Shown: one piece after another, positions 56,291 through 64,000 of the stretch
Layout of the letters: each line of letters begins with the position of its first letter
Numbering within the stretch: position 1 is the first letter of the stretch
NCBI RefSeq assembly: GCF_022374935.2
Contig: NZ_CP092430.2
Coordinates: 3,038,001 to 3,102,000 of the forward strand
DNA length: 64,000 nucleotides
From: Mycolicibacter virginiensis
GTDB taxonomy: Bacteria > Actinomycetota > Actinomycetes > Mycobacteriales > Mycobacteriaceae
Reading direction: 5' to 3'
The notes under the pieces: generated by a model
The model's input: only the letters and a program-made list of their open reading frames with translations
Database searches by the model: none
What the model was told of the DNA's origin: nothing
Position numbers and translations under genes: made by a program

Positions 56291-56956
56291 TTAGCCGGCG
56301 TGCGCACCCGGTGCGCGAACGATCAACGGCACCCCGGGGAAATAGGCCGCCATCTCGGCGCGGGCACGGCGCAACGCGGCGGTGCCATAGCCCTTCTTGC
56401 GGTGTTCGGGATGAATCCAGATCCGCACGTTGACCTCGCCGTGGTTGAGGTCGCCGAAGACCATCCCGACCTTCTGCCCGCCGTCGATCGCGACGAACAG
56501 CGCAGCATCCTCGTCTTCGACGCGTGCCAGCGCCGAGCGGATCTCGTCACCGATGTCGCCGGCCGGTCGCCCGGTCCCGTCGGCGCTGGCGCCGACATCC
56601 GTGGTCCGGTCCGCCAAAATGTCGCGGTCCTGCTCACCGGAGAACACCCGCAGCGCCAAGGTCTCACCGGAACTGGCCGGCCGGTCACCGAGGGTGAACG
56701 TCAGCTCGTTGTTCAGGTCGTTGAGCTCGTCGGCGATCTTGTCTCGCGACTCTTTGGTGAGCTGATCCAGCGACATTCCGATCACCGCTTCGCAGCCCAG
56801 CGGCGAGACGCCCAGCAGATCCGCGATCGCCTGCACGGCCGACGCGCGGTCGTTGGAATCGACGATCACGTCGAGCACCTCGTGGCGGCGTTCCATGGCC
56901 TTGAGCAGGGCATTTGTGATTTCACGGCGGGAGACGGCACGGTCGACAGCGGTCAT
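56291..56956 (-). CDS. Fusion of a GyrA-like coiled coil with a GNAT acetyltransferase
   Basis: 221 residues. Residues 12-85 (LLKAMERRHEVLDVIVDSND, ASAVQAIADLLGVSPLGCEA, VIGMSLDQLTKESRDKIADE) resemble the coiled coil and globular tip of DNA gyrase subunit A between the breakage-reunion and C-terminal domains. Residues 135-221 are a GNAT fold with the acetyl-CoA loop IWIHPEHRKKGYGTAALRRA. I cannot name the substrate. The gyrase-like part may mediate dimerisation or gyrase contact. It follows fadD with a 56-base gap. Confidence 0.75.
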   Translation of the reverse strand: MTAVDRAVSRREITNALLKAMERRHEVLDVIVDSNDRASAVQAIADLLGVSPLGCEAVIGMSLDQLTKESRDKIADELNDLNNELTFTLGDRPASSGETLALRVFSGEQDRDILADRTTDVGASADGTGRPAGDIGDEIRSALARVEDEDAALFVAIDGGQKVGMVFGDLNHGEVNVRIWIHPEHRKKGYGTAALRRARAEMAAYFPGVPLIVRAPGAHAG

Positions 56957-57012
56957 AGGTGTCAGCCTAGACCGAAGTGAGCGCCGACGCGGGGGTGTTC
57001 ATTTGCGGCGCG

Positions 57013-58524
57013 TCAGCCCACGAATTGTTGCCGCAGGATCCGCTTGAGAATCTTGCCGGTCGGGTTGCGTGGAATGGCGTCGGCGAAGATCACCTTCTTC
57101 GGCACCTTGTAGCGCGCGAGCTTGGTTCCGCACTCGGCGATGATGTGTTGTTCGCTGAGTTCGCTGTTATCGGCGACGACGATGGCGCAGGCAATCTCCC
57201 CCCACTTCTCGTCGGGCAGGCCGATGACGGCCACCTCGCTGACGCCGGGGATGCCGATCACCACGTTCTCGATCTCCGCCGGGTAGATGTTCTCGCCGCC
57301 GGAGATGATCATGTCCTTGAGGCGATCCTTGATGTACAGGTAGCCCTCCTCGTCGATCTCGCCGATGTCACCGGTTCGGAACCAGCCGTCGTCGAAGGCG
57401 CCGCGGGTGGCACCCGGGAGGTTCCAGTACTCCTTGAGCAGGAAATCGGCCTTAATCACGACTTCGCCTTCGCCGCGCTGGCTGATCACGCCATCGTCTA
57501 GACGTACCCGGACGTCGGCGAACATGCAGGCGCGTCCGGCGGAACCCACCTTGCGCAACGCGTCGTCGCCAAGCAGCAGGGTGCCGCCGCCGCACGATTC
57601 GGTGAGCGCATAACCCTGCACGACCTGCATGTTCTTGGCGGCATACAGCTTGATCAGCGGCTCGGGCATGGGCGCGCCGCCGGTGATGAAGAAGCGGAAG
57701 TCGGGAGCGTCGAGCTCGTCGAACCCGGGAACTTGACGCATGAAGTTCAGGATCGCCGGGACCGCTCCCCCGATGGTCACCCGCTCCTGCACGATCAGCG
57801 TCCACACCGTCGTCGGATCGAACTGTGGCATCGAGATCAGGGTGATCCCGCGCATGGCGCAGAAGATGACCGTCGTCAGCGCCGCCACGTGGAACATTGG
57901 CAGCGGAAGCAGCACCCGGTCACCGGCGCGCACATCGACGGTGAGCGACCACGACGTTGCCGCCGAATGCACGGAATCATGCGTGTGGACAACGCCTTTC
58001 GGACTCCCCGTGGTTCCCGAGGTGTACATGATGAACAGGTTGTCCTGGTCGCCGCACTCGATGTCGGGTTCCTTCGCATCCACGGCTGCGAGGCGTTCTT
58101 CCAGCGAGCCGGCACCGCCCGTCACCGGCAGCCAGTCGGTGACGGTGCAGGGATGGGTGGTGCCCGCCCGCACCGCATCGGCTACTGCCGCGAACTCGGC
58201 ACCGTAGATCAGCGCCTTGCTGCCGCTGTTGGATGCGATGAACTCCAGTTCCGGTGCGGCGAGGCGGGTGTTGAGCGGTACGACGACGATTCCGATCTTG
58301 GCCGCGCCGTAGAACAGGCCGCAGAACTCGACGCTGTTGGGCATCAGCAGCGCCACCCGGTCGCCCTTGCTGAGCCCCAGCGAGATAAGCACGGCGGCAC
58401 AGCGATTGGCCAACTCATTGAGCTGCGTGTAGTTCAGCCGCACCGCTGACGACGGCTCGACGTAGGCCTCTAGGCCGGGGCTGACGACGGCACGTTGTGC
58501 GAGCATGGCGCCGATGTTCTTCAT
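57013..58524 (-). CDS. fadD13: FadD13-like fatty acyl-CoA synthetase
   Basis: 503 residues, the length of FadD13 (Rv3089), and very similar to it from the first residues (MKNIGAMLAQRAVVSPGLEA). Adenylation motifs: FIMYTSGTTGSPKGVVHTHD, GYALTESCGGG, WFRTGDIGEIDEEGYLYIKD and the catalytic Lys in NPTGKILKRILR. It activates long fatty acids with ATP and CoA at the membrane. The start overlaps the upstream WS/DGAT stop (ATGA), so it is the last gene of the six-gene lipid operon. Confidence 0.9.
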   Translation of the reverse strand: MKNIGAMLAQRAVVSPGLEAYVEPSSAVRLNYTQLNELANRCAAVLISLGLSKGDRVALLMPNSVEFCGLFYGAAKIGIVVVPLNTRLAAPELEFIASNSGSKALIYGAEFAAVADAVRAGTTHPCTVTDWLPVTGGAGSLEERLAAVDAKEPDIECGDQDNLFIMYTSGTTGSPKGVVHTHDSVHSAATSWSLTVDVRAGDRVLLPLPMFHVAALTTVIFCAMRGITLISMPQFDPTTVWTLIVQERVTIGGAVPAILNFMRQVPGFDELDAPDFRFFITGGAPMPEPLIKLYAAKNMQVVQGYALTESCGGGTLLLGDDALRKVGSAGRACMFADVRVRLDDGVISQRGEGEVVIKADFLLKEYWNLPGATRGAFDDGWFRTGDIGEIDEEGYLYIKDRLKDMIISGGENIYPAEIENVVIGIPGVSEVAVIGLPDEKWGEIACAIVVADNSELSEQHIIAECGTKLARYKVPKKVIFADAIPRNPTGKILKRILRQQFVG

Positions 58525-59909
58525 GGAGTCCTCCGTGTCGTGGCCTGCAGTCGCTGGAATGACTGGTCCATCAGCCGGGCCAGTCGCAAGGGTTCGTCTA
58601 CGGCCTCCGGGGCGGCGCCGATGGCGATGCGGACGGTGTCGTTGACGCTGGCGAAGGTGACGTTGAGTCCGGCGCCGGGCGGCAGGATCGGCAGGCCCAG
58701 GAACGCGACCAGTGGCGCACCGGCCAGGTAGAGCTGCTCGGCGGGGCCCTTCATGTTCGAGATCACCACGTTGGCGCTGGGCGCGTTTCCCAACCCGGGC
58801 AGGGAGTCTGACACCGCCATGCTGCCGGCCAGCAGCAGCGCGTAGACCTGACGCGAGCTCGTCTGCATGCGACGTCCCTTGTCCTTGGCCTTCTTCGTGG
58901 CGCCGTTGATCTGGCGCAGCCGCTCACCGATGTCCGCTCCGGGCGCGCCCATCGAGATCAGTTCGGCGCTCACCTGATTGCCTCCCGCCCCGCCCGATTC
59001 ATCGCGCAGCGACATGGGCATGAAGGCAACCAGCGGTCGGTCGGTGGGCGCCCCGCGCTCGCCGAGATAGGTGTGCAGGGCATCGTCGATGACCGTCATG
59101 ACAACGTCGTTGATGGAGGTGTTGGTTGCCGCGGCCACCGCCTTGACGTCGGCGAGCGGCAGCCCGGTGTCGGCGTAGGAACGCGCAGCCGATTTAGCGG
59201 TGTTGTTGAACAACGTTCGTTGCGCGGTGAACGGCACCGACGCCATGCGCGGTTTCAGGTGCAGTGCCTGCACGCCGAATTCGACGATGTCGGCTCCGAT
59301 GCCGATCATGTCTGCGGGCAGCTTGGTCAGTCCCCGCAGCTGCCCCTGCAGCCGCTGGGTCTGGGAAACCCTAGGACGCCGGCGACGCACCTCGGCACCG
59401 CCCTCGGGCGCCATCCACGGGGCCGCCAGTCGCTCGTCATCGGGCGAGTCGCTCATGAAGTTGCGCATCACTCGCAGCCCGCCTTCGCCGTCGATGAGGG
59501 CGTGGTGCACCTTGATCATGACAGCGAGACAGTCGTTTTCGAGGCCGTCGATTATGTAGCACTCCCACAGCGGCCGGCTGCGGTCGAGCAGCCCGCTGTT
59601 GAGCGTGGAAACCAGCTCATAGAACTGCGTCATAGTGCCGGGCGCCGGCAGGTCGACCTGGCGGACGTGGTCGGCCATGTCCGGCTCGACGGTCTGCCAC
59701 GCCGCAATACCGGTGCCGGCCCAGGCGAGTTTGTGGGTGAAGGGCTTGACCGCCCGGCTACGCCGATAAGCGTCGAACAGCCGGGCCCCGAAGGTCGACT
59801 CCTGCCCCTGCGGTTTCTTGAAGATCGTCATGGCGGCCATGTGAAGTGGCCGATTTGGGTTCTCCAACAACAGAAAGGTCAGGTCGGTCGGGCTAATCAT
59901 TCCGCTCAT
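58521..59909 (-). CDS. WS/DGAT-family O-acyltransferase (triacylglycerol/wax ester synthase)
   Basis: 462 residues. The catalytic motif H-H-x3-D-G is in MIKVHHALIDGEGGLRVM. The N-terminal S-P-T-D start is ISPTDLTFLLLENPNRPLHM, and the C-terminal domain has the SNMKGP segment. It esterifies diacylglycerol or fatty alcohols with acyl-CoA. Start overlaps the second WS/DGAT stop and its stop overlaps the fadD start. Together with FadD it resembles the tgs4/fadD13 end of the mymA operon. Confidence 0.9.
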   Translation of the reverse strand: MSGMISPTDLTFLLLENPNRPLHMAAMTIFKKPQGQESTFGARLFDAYRRSRAVKPFTHKLAWAGTGIAAWQTVEPDMADHVRQVDLPAPGTMTQFYELVSTLNSGLLDRSRPLWECYIIDGLENDCLAVMIKVHHALIDGEGGLRVMRNFMSDSPDDERLAAPWMAPEGGAEVRRRRPRVSQTQRLQGQLRGLTKLPADMIGIGADIVEFGVQALHLKPRMASVPFTAQRTLFNNTAKSAARSYADTGLPLADVKAVAAATNTSINDVVMTVIDDALHTYLGERGAPTDRPLVAFMPMSLRDESGGAGGNQVSAELISMGAPGADIGERLRQINGATKKAKDKGRRMQTSSRQVYALLLAGSMAVSDSLPGLGNAPSANVVISNMKGPAEQLYLAGAPLVAFLGLPILPPGAGLNVTFASVNDTVRIAIGAAPEAVDEPLRLARLMDQSFQRLQATTRRTP

Positions 59910-61318
59910 TGGGCAATCTCATTCGTTTCAGTAGCAGCAAGCAGGGCGTTGAGCTCATCGACGAAGTGGCCGAAGAGTTCCCAGCCGTCGCCGAGGACTT
60001 CCCGGTCCGCCAGCATGCAGATGTTGGCCCGCCCGCAGTAACTCCACATCGTGACGTTGAGGCCGGTACCATCGGCGAGTTGCCCGGTGGAGAACCAATT
60101 GTCGAGCTTCCAGTTGTCCAGGTAGAGCGCGTCTTTGGGCCCGGGGACGTTGGACAGCACCAGGTTGCCGAAAAGGCCGAAGCTGCCTCCCCGGCGGTGG
60201 ATCGCCTTGCGGATGAGCGTGATGCCCCAGGGTGGGACGACTTGTAACAACGCGCTGATGTCGGCCCCAGCCTCCTTGACCGCCTTGATGTGCTCTTTCA
60301 TCTCGAGATTGGACTCGCGGCTGGCCGCAAGTCGCTGCAGCGGATCGGCGATATCACTGCGGATCCAGCAGAAGTCCTGGGTGGCGAAGTTGCCCCGGCC
60401 CTCCATCCCGGTGGGCCGCTCACCGGCGAATGGGGTGGCGCCGATCAGGGGATGCTCATCGGGGTCGTAGTCCGCGCCGATGAGGAGACGACGAACCGCA
60501 CCGGCCACGCAGCTGCTGAAGACGTCGTTGATGGTGACATCCAGGGCCTTGCTGACGGTGACGAAACTGTCCAATGGGAGGCTGTCGCAGACGAAGGTCC
60601 GCCCGGCGCTGAGATTGACGTTCAGCGGTGTCTGCCTCATCATTCCGGCCGCCGGCGGTGGCGGCGCTCCGGTCGATTTGCGCTTGCGTTCCAACATGAC
60701 CCGCTGCCACAGCCCGGCGGCCACCTTCGGCAGGTTGGCGATGGCGACTTCGGGAAAATCGCGGACCGCCCAACCGAGGCGGCGCAGCCACGACGGCAGC
60801 GGCGGTGGGTCGTAGGGCGGCGGCTCATCGGATTTGACACCCGGCTGCGGCTGGTAGAAGCGCTGCATCAGCCAGGACGCACCGACGCCGTCGACGTAGG
60901 CGTGGTGCACCAGCATCACGCAGGCGACCTTGCCGTCGGCGAGTCCTTCGACGACCCACATCATCCACAGCGGTCTGCTGCGGTCGAGTTGATAGGCGTA
61001 GATGTCGGCCATGAACTCGCACAGGCTCTTGTGGTCGGCCGGTGGTGGGCAGGCAACACGGCGAATGTGGTACTTCAGCTGGAAGTCTGGATCCTCAACC
61101 CAGTAGGGATGGTTGAGGCCCAGTGGCGAGTCGAGGTACTTCCACCGCAAGATCGGCATCAGGTGCAACCGGCGCGCCGCCTCGGTGCAGAACTTGTCGA
61201 AGGACCAGCCTTCGGGGTCGGTGGACGGGTCGATAATCGCCACCTTGAACGTATGCATATACGCCTTGGGTGTCTCCATGCCGAGCATGAATGCGTCGAC
61301 CCCGTTGAGCCTCTCCAT
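59906..61318 (-). CDS. WS/DGAT-family O-acyltransferase, second copy
   Basis: 470 residues. Active-site motif in VMLVHHAYVDGVGASWL; N-terminus MERLNGVDAFMLGMETPKAY; LVLSNVPGPKDALYL near the end. It is only distantly related to its neighbour and closer, from memory, to Rv3087. Overlaps lipase (TAATG) and the next gene (ATGA). The two acyltransferases may have different acceptors or form a heteromer. Confidence 0.9.
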   Translation of the reverse strand: MERLNGVDAFMLGMETPKAYMHTFKVAIIDPSTDPEGWSFDKFCTEAARRLHLMPILRWKYLDSPLGLNHPYWVEDPDFQLKYHIRRVACPPPADHKSLCEFMADIYAYQLDRSRPLWMMWVVEGLADGKVACVMLVHHAYVDGVGASWLMQRFYQPQPGVKSDEPPPYDPPPLPSWLRRLGWAVRDFPEVAIANLPKVAAGLWQRVMLERKRKSTGAPPPPAAGMMRQTPLNVNLSAGRTFVCDSLPLDSFVTVSKALDVTINDVFSSCVAGAVRRLLIGADYDPDEHPLIGATPFAGERPTGMEGRGNFATQDFCWIRSDIADPLQRLAASRESNLEMKEHIKAVKEAGADISALLQVVPPWGITLIRKAIHRRGGSFGLFGNLVLSNVPGPKDALYLDNWKLDNWFSTGQLADGTGLNVTMWSYCGRANICMLADREVLGDGWELFGHFVDELNALLAATETNEIAQ

Positions 61319-62538
61319 TATCGCCTCCGCGCCGTCTGGTCGCCGTGCTTTCCGGTTCCGGATCGCTTGCGACCCAACCGATACGACCGATGAGCCTCAT
61401 CGAGGAAGATCCCGATCGCCGTCACGGCCGCCGGGGTGCGGGCACCGTCGGTCACGTCGAACCCGTGGTGAGCACCGGGCAGCTCCAGATACCCGACGGG
61501 CGCTTGCGACGTCGCACGCAGCCTGTCCGCGAAGGCGGCCGCCTGAGCGACCGGGATGATGGTGTCGGCGGTGCCATGCACCATCAGGAACGGCGGCGCA
61601 TGCGGCCCGGTCCGCGCGATCGGCGAGGCCGCCCGGAACAGCTCGCGGTGCCGGTCGTGGCGCTTGCGTACTACGACCCGCTCAATGAAGTCCATGAACC
61701 GGCGCCGCTCCGCAGTCGACCGGTCTTCCCAGTCGTAGCGCCCATAGATGCCCACCACCGCATCCACCGACGTATCGGCGTGGGCCGGAAGATCCGCTTC
61801 CAGGCTGCGGTCGCCGGCGGTCAGACCGACCAGGGCGGCCAGGTGGCCGCCGGCCGAGGCGCCCGCAATGGCCACGAAATCGCTGTCGCCGCCGAAGGTG
61901 TCGGCGTTGGCCCGCGCCCAGGCAACCGCGGTCTTGACATCGCTGAGGTGGCGCGGCCAGCGATTACGCGGCGACACGCGGTAATTGATCGACAGGCACA
62001 CCCAGCCTCGCTCGGCGAGGTGACTCAGCAGCGCATCGCCCTGCAGCGCGCGGCGGCCGTGCACCCAACCGCCGCCCGGCACGAAGATCAGCACCGGCGC
62101 CGACGTGGCGAGCGGGCCGGGCCGGCGCCAGAAGTCGAGCACCTGTTCCGGAGAGTCCCCGTAGCGCACCGATTCCCGCCACAGGTACCGACGCCGGTTC
62201 CGGCGGTAGCTCAACACCGGTGGCAGCCGGCCGGGCCGCGGCCAGTCGATGTCGAGCCGCGCGGCCGGCACGATGTCGCGCAGGGCATCCGCGCACACCT
62301 GCGCCGTGGTCGGGCTGGGCTGCTCGTCATGCGTACTTTGGCGTGGCACGAACATTCCTTTGATCGCCGCGGAGGCGATACCGGGAGCGCGTCCCCCGAC
62401 CCACAGGCCCGCTGCGACCAGGGTGCCGAACGGCGTGAGGCGCTTGCCGAGGACGGGCACGGCGGCCAGTGACTCGCTCAGTGCCATGAGGTAGTCGACC
62501 GGCCCGGTCCGCGGCTCGACATCCACGTCTGGTTCCAT
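61318..62538 (-). CDS. Carboxylesterase (LipO/LipM/LipQ-like, BD-FAE type)
   Basis: 406 residues. A hydrophobic N-terminal region of about 90 residues (LTPFGTLVAAGLWVGGRAPG) may anchor it to the membrane. The hydrolase domain has the oxyanion motif FVPGGGWVHGRRA, the nucleophile in AIAGASAGGHLAAL, Asp in MVHGTADTIIPVAQ and His in LPGAHHGFD. It probably hydrolyses acyl esters. Linked to the two WS/DGAT genes it could recycle or remodel storage or cell-wall lipids. Confidence 0.87.
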   Translation of the reverse strand: MEPDVDVEPRTGPVDYLMALSESLAAVPVLGKRLTPFGTLVAAGLWVGGRAPGIASAAIKGMFVPRQSTHDEQPSPTTAQVCADALRDIVPAARLDIDWPRPGRLPPVLSYRRNRRRYLWRESVRYGDSPEQVLDFWRRPGPLATSAPVLIFVPGGGWVHGRRALQGDALLSHLAERGWVCLSINYRVSPRNRWPRHLSDVKTAVAWARANADTFGGDSDFVAIAGASAGGHLAALVGLTAGDRSLEADLPAHADTSVDAVVGIYGRYDWEDRSTAERRRFMDFIERVVVRKRHDRHRELFRAASPIARTGPHAPPFLMVHGTADTIIPVAQAAAFADRLRATSQAPVGYLELPGAHHGFDVTDGARTPAAVTAIGIFLDEAHRSYRLGRKRSGTGKHGDQTARRR

Positions 62539-62563
62539 CTTGCGCCTCCTGTGTTCGTCCGCG

Positions 62564-63718
62564 TCAGCGCAGGAGGTGTCGGCTCATGACGACGCGCTGG
62601 ATCTGGTTGGTGCCCTCATAGATCTGGGTGATCTTGGCGTCACGCATCATCCGCTCCACCGGGAAGTCCGTGGTGTAGCCCGCCCCACCGAACAACTGCA
62701 CCGCATCGGTAGTGACCTCCATGGCCACATCCGAGGCAAAACACTTACTGGCCGCCGAGATGAAACCCAACCCGGTCTCACCACGCTCGGCCCGCGCCGC
62801 CGCCGAATACACCATCAACCGGGCCGCCTCGAGCTTCATCGCCATATCGGCCAACATGAACTGCACACCCTGAAACGTGCTGATGTTCTTACCGAACTGC
62901 TTACGATCCTTGGTGTACTCGATCGCCGCATCCAACGCACCCTGGGCAATACCGACCGCCTGCGCACCAATCGTCGGACGCGTGTGATCCAACGTCCGCA
63001 ACGCCGTCTTGAACCCCGTCCCGGGCTCACCGATGATCCGATCCCCCGGAATACGGCAGTTCTCGAAATACAACTCCGTTGTCGGCGAACCCTTGATACC
63101 GAGCTTGTGCTCCTTGGGCCCGATCGAAAAACCCTCATCGTCGATGTGGACCATGAACGCCGAAATGCCGTTGGCATCCAGATCCGGATCGGTCACCGCC
63201 ATCACCGTGTACCAACTCGACTTACCACCATTGGTGATCCAGCACTTGGAGCCATTGAGGATCCAGTCATCCCCATCAGCCTTGGCCCGAGTCCGCATCG
63301 CCGCAGCGTCACTGCCGGCCTCACGCTCACTCAACGCATACGAAGCCATCACCTCACCGGCAGCCAGCCCCGGCAGCACCTGTTGTTTGAGCTCCTCCGA
63401 ACCCGACAAGATCAAACCCATCGTGCCCAGCTTGTTCACCGCCGGAATCAACGACGACGACGCACACACCCGCGCGACCTCTTCGATCACAATGCACGCC
63501 GCCACCGAATCAGCACCCTGACCGCCGTACTCCTCCGGGACATGCACCGCGTTAAAACCCGACGCGTTCAACGCCGCCAACGCCTCTTCGGGGAACCGAG
63601 CCTGCTCATCAACATCCTTGGCGTACGGAGCGATCTCCTTCTCCGCCAACGCCCGAATCGCCGCCCGCAACTCATCATGCTCCTCGGGCAACTTGAACAG
63701 ATCAAACGAGGGATTCAT
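62564..63718 (-). CDS. Acyl-CoA dehydrogenase (FadE25-like)
   Basis: 384 residues, full-length. SYALSEREAGSDAAAMRTRA and CWITNGGKSSWYTVMA bind FAD and substrate; the catalytic Glu is in KITQIYEGTNQIQRVVMSRH. It is nearly the same as my recollection of FadE25 (Rv3274c), which lies elsewhere in M. tuberculosis, so this may be a second copy or a rearranged locus. The start overlaps the SDR stop (ATGA). Confidence 0.92.
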   Translation of the reverse strand: MNPSFDLFKLPEEHDELRAAIRALAEKEIAPYAKDVDEQARFPEEALAALNASGFNAVHVPEEYGGQGADSVAACIVIEEVARVCASSSLIPAVNKLGTMGLILSGSEELKQQVLPGLAAGEVMASYALSEREAGSDAAAMRTRAKADGDDWILNGSKCWITNGGKSSWYTVMAVTDPDLDANGISAFMVHIDDEGFSIGPKEHKLGIKGSPTTELYFENCRIPGDRIIGEPGTGFKTALRTLDHTRPTIGAQAVGIAQGALDAAIEYTKDRKQFGKNISTFQGVQFMLADMAMKLEAARLMVYSAAARAERGETGLGFISAASKCFASDVAMEVTTDAVQLFGGAGYTTDFPVERMMRDAKITQIYEGTNQIQRVVMSRHLLR

Positions 63719-64000
63719 CGGGTGCTACCTGCCTTCGCCCACGGGAAGAAGCGGCCTGCCGCGGCTGCGGTGAGCCGTTGATATCCCGGTCCGATGACCC
63801 GCACGAGTACGTCGAGGGCGTGCGCCTCCCACCCGATCAATACCCGGGCACGGCCGGCGCGGACACCGTCGAGAATGGTTCGTGCAGCCATCTCCGGGGA
63901 ATGCAGCAGGAGGTAGCGGTCATAGAACTCGGCCAGCGTCTGGGCGTCTTCGCCGTCGCAGACGGTCGCGTTGCGGGCGACCCCGGTCTTGATGCCGCCC
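63715..64000 (-). CDS. Short-chain dehydrogenase, C-terminal part (cut by window edge)
   Basis: The last 94 residues of an SDR: GGIKTGVARNATVCDGEDAQ follows the usual P-G position, then HSPEMAARTILDGVRAGRAR and VLIGWEAHALDVLVRV. This C-terminal pattern is that of membrane-linked SDRs (SadH or acyl-CoA reductase-like) found in mycobacterial lipid operons. The active site lies outside the window. First visible gene of the operon. Confidence 0.8.
   Translation of the reverse strand, partial: GGIKTGVARNATVCDGEDAQTLAEFYDRYLLLHSPEMAARTILDGVRAGRARVLIGWEAHALDVLVRVIGPGYQRLTAAAAGRFFPWAKAGSTR

Noticed and set aside
1..64000. tRNA, rRNA, riboswitch or prophage attachment site
   Set aside because: No cloverleaf with a T-arm GTTCGA pattern, rRNA segment, cobalamin-type box or integrase-linked direct repeat was recognised when reading the gaps; a covariance-model scan would settle it.

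Overview
The window is high-GC DNA from a member of the Mycobacteriaceae, not the M. tuberculosis complex. Mycothione reductase, EfpA, a DUF222/HNH (13E12-type) protein, WS/DGAT acyltransferases and a FadD13-like ligase are all present. The gene order largely follows the M. tuberculosis block from Rv2845c (proS) to Rv2898c (yraN); this comparison is made from memory. No rRNA, tRNA, CRISPR array, IS element, prophage, PE/PPE gene or toxin-antitoxin pair was seen. No stretch longer than 300 bases lacks a gene; the longest is 291 bases (46648-46938).

Layout. 1-5266 (minus): start of proS, two tandem EfpA-type exporters, and the fused siroheme synthase CysG. 5267-7072: mqo, flanked on both sides by 55-bp-period arrays of a REP-like palindrome; the cobalamin genes that I recall between cysG and mqo in M. 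tuberculosis are absent. 7073-13148: mycothione reductase, a long acyl-CoA dehydrogenase, a TetR/methyltransferase pair with a clear divergent promoter-operator, and a DUF222/HNH protein. 13169-17738 (minus): a glutamine-synthetase-like ligase, a PuuD-type glutamine amidotransferase with an in-frame 57-bp minisatellite, an aldehyde dehydrogenase apparently starting at ATC, and an SDR. Together they resemble a gamma-glutamylated amine degradation route. 17803-28280 (minus): a fatty acyl-AMP ligase, a degenerate alpha/beta-hydrolase, mapB, a DUF1707 protein, a penicillin-binding lipoprotein, a GNAT, then ispG, rip1 and dxr (two non-mevalonate isoprenoid enzymes around the site-2 protease).

28285-32013: a VOC protein and an AraC regulator, divergent from an MpaB-type (DUF2236) oxygenase / small membrane protein / TetR operon with its own palindromic operator, then a DUF2631 membrane protein. 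32111-35496 (minus): pyrH-frr-cdsA-rlmN. 35674-42987 (plus): an Rv0081-like ArsR regulator and a tightly overlapping six-gene block related to hydrogenase-4/formate hydrogenlyase. All four NiFe-ligating cysteines of its large subunit are replaced, so it should be a membrane oxidoreductase or ion pump rather than a hydrogenase. In M. tuberculosis this block is at Rv0081-Rv0087; here it sits between pyrH and the Rv2887-like marR.

43027-54317: marR, amiC, tsf, rpsB, an M23 peptidase, a hydrolase, xerC, a lactate 2-monooxygenase homologue, viuB, dprA, comM and yraN. 54440-64000 (minus): synteny with Rv2898c onward ends. There follow a ctaD, a fusion of a GyrA-like coiled coil with a GNAT domain, and a six-gene operon (SDR, fadE, carboxylesterase, two WS/DGAT, fadD13-like) with overlapping start/stop codons that recalls the mymA operon.

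Several genes (mtr, the HNH gene, tetR, arsR) have a TANNNT box 6-7 nt before the start codon, the pattern expected for leaderless mycobacterial transcripts.
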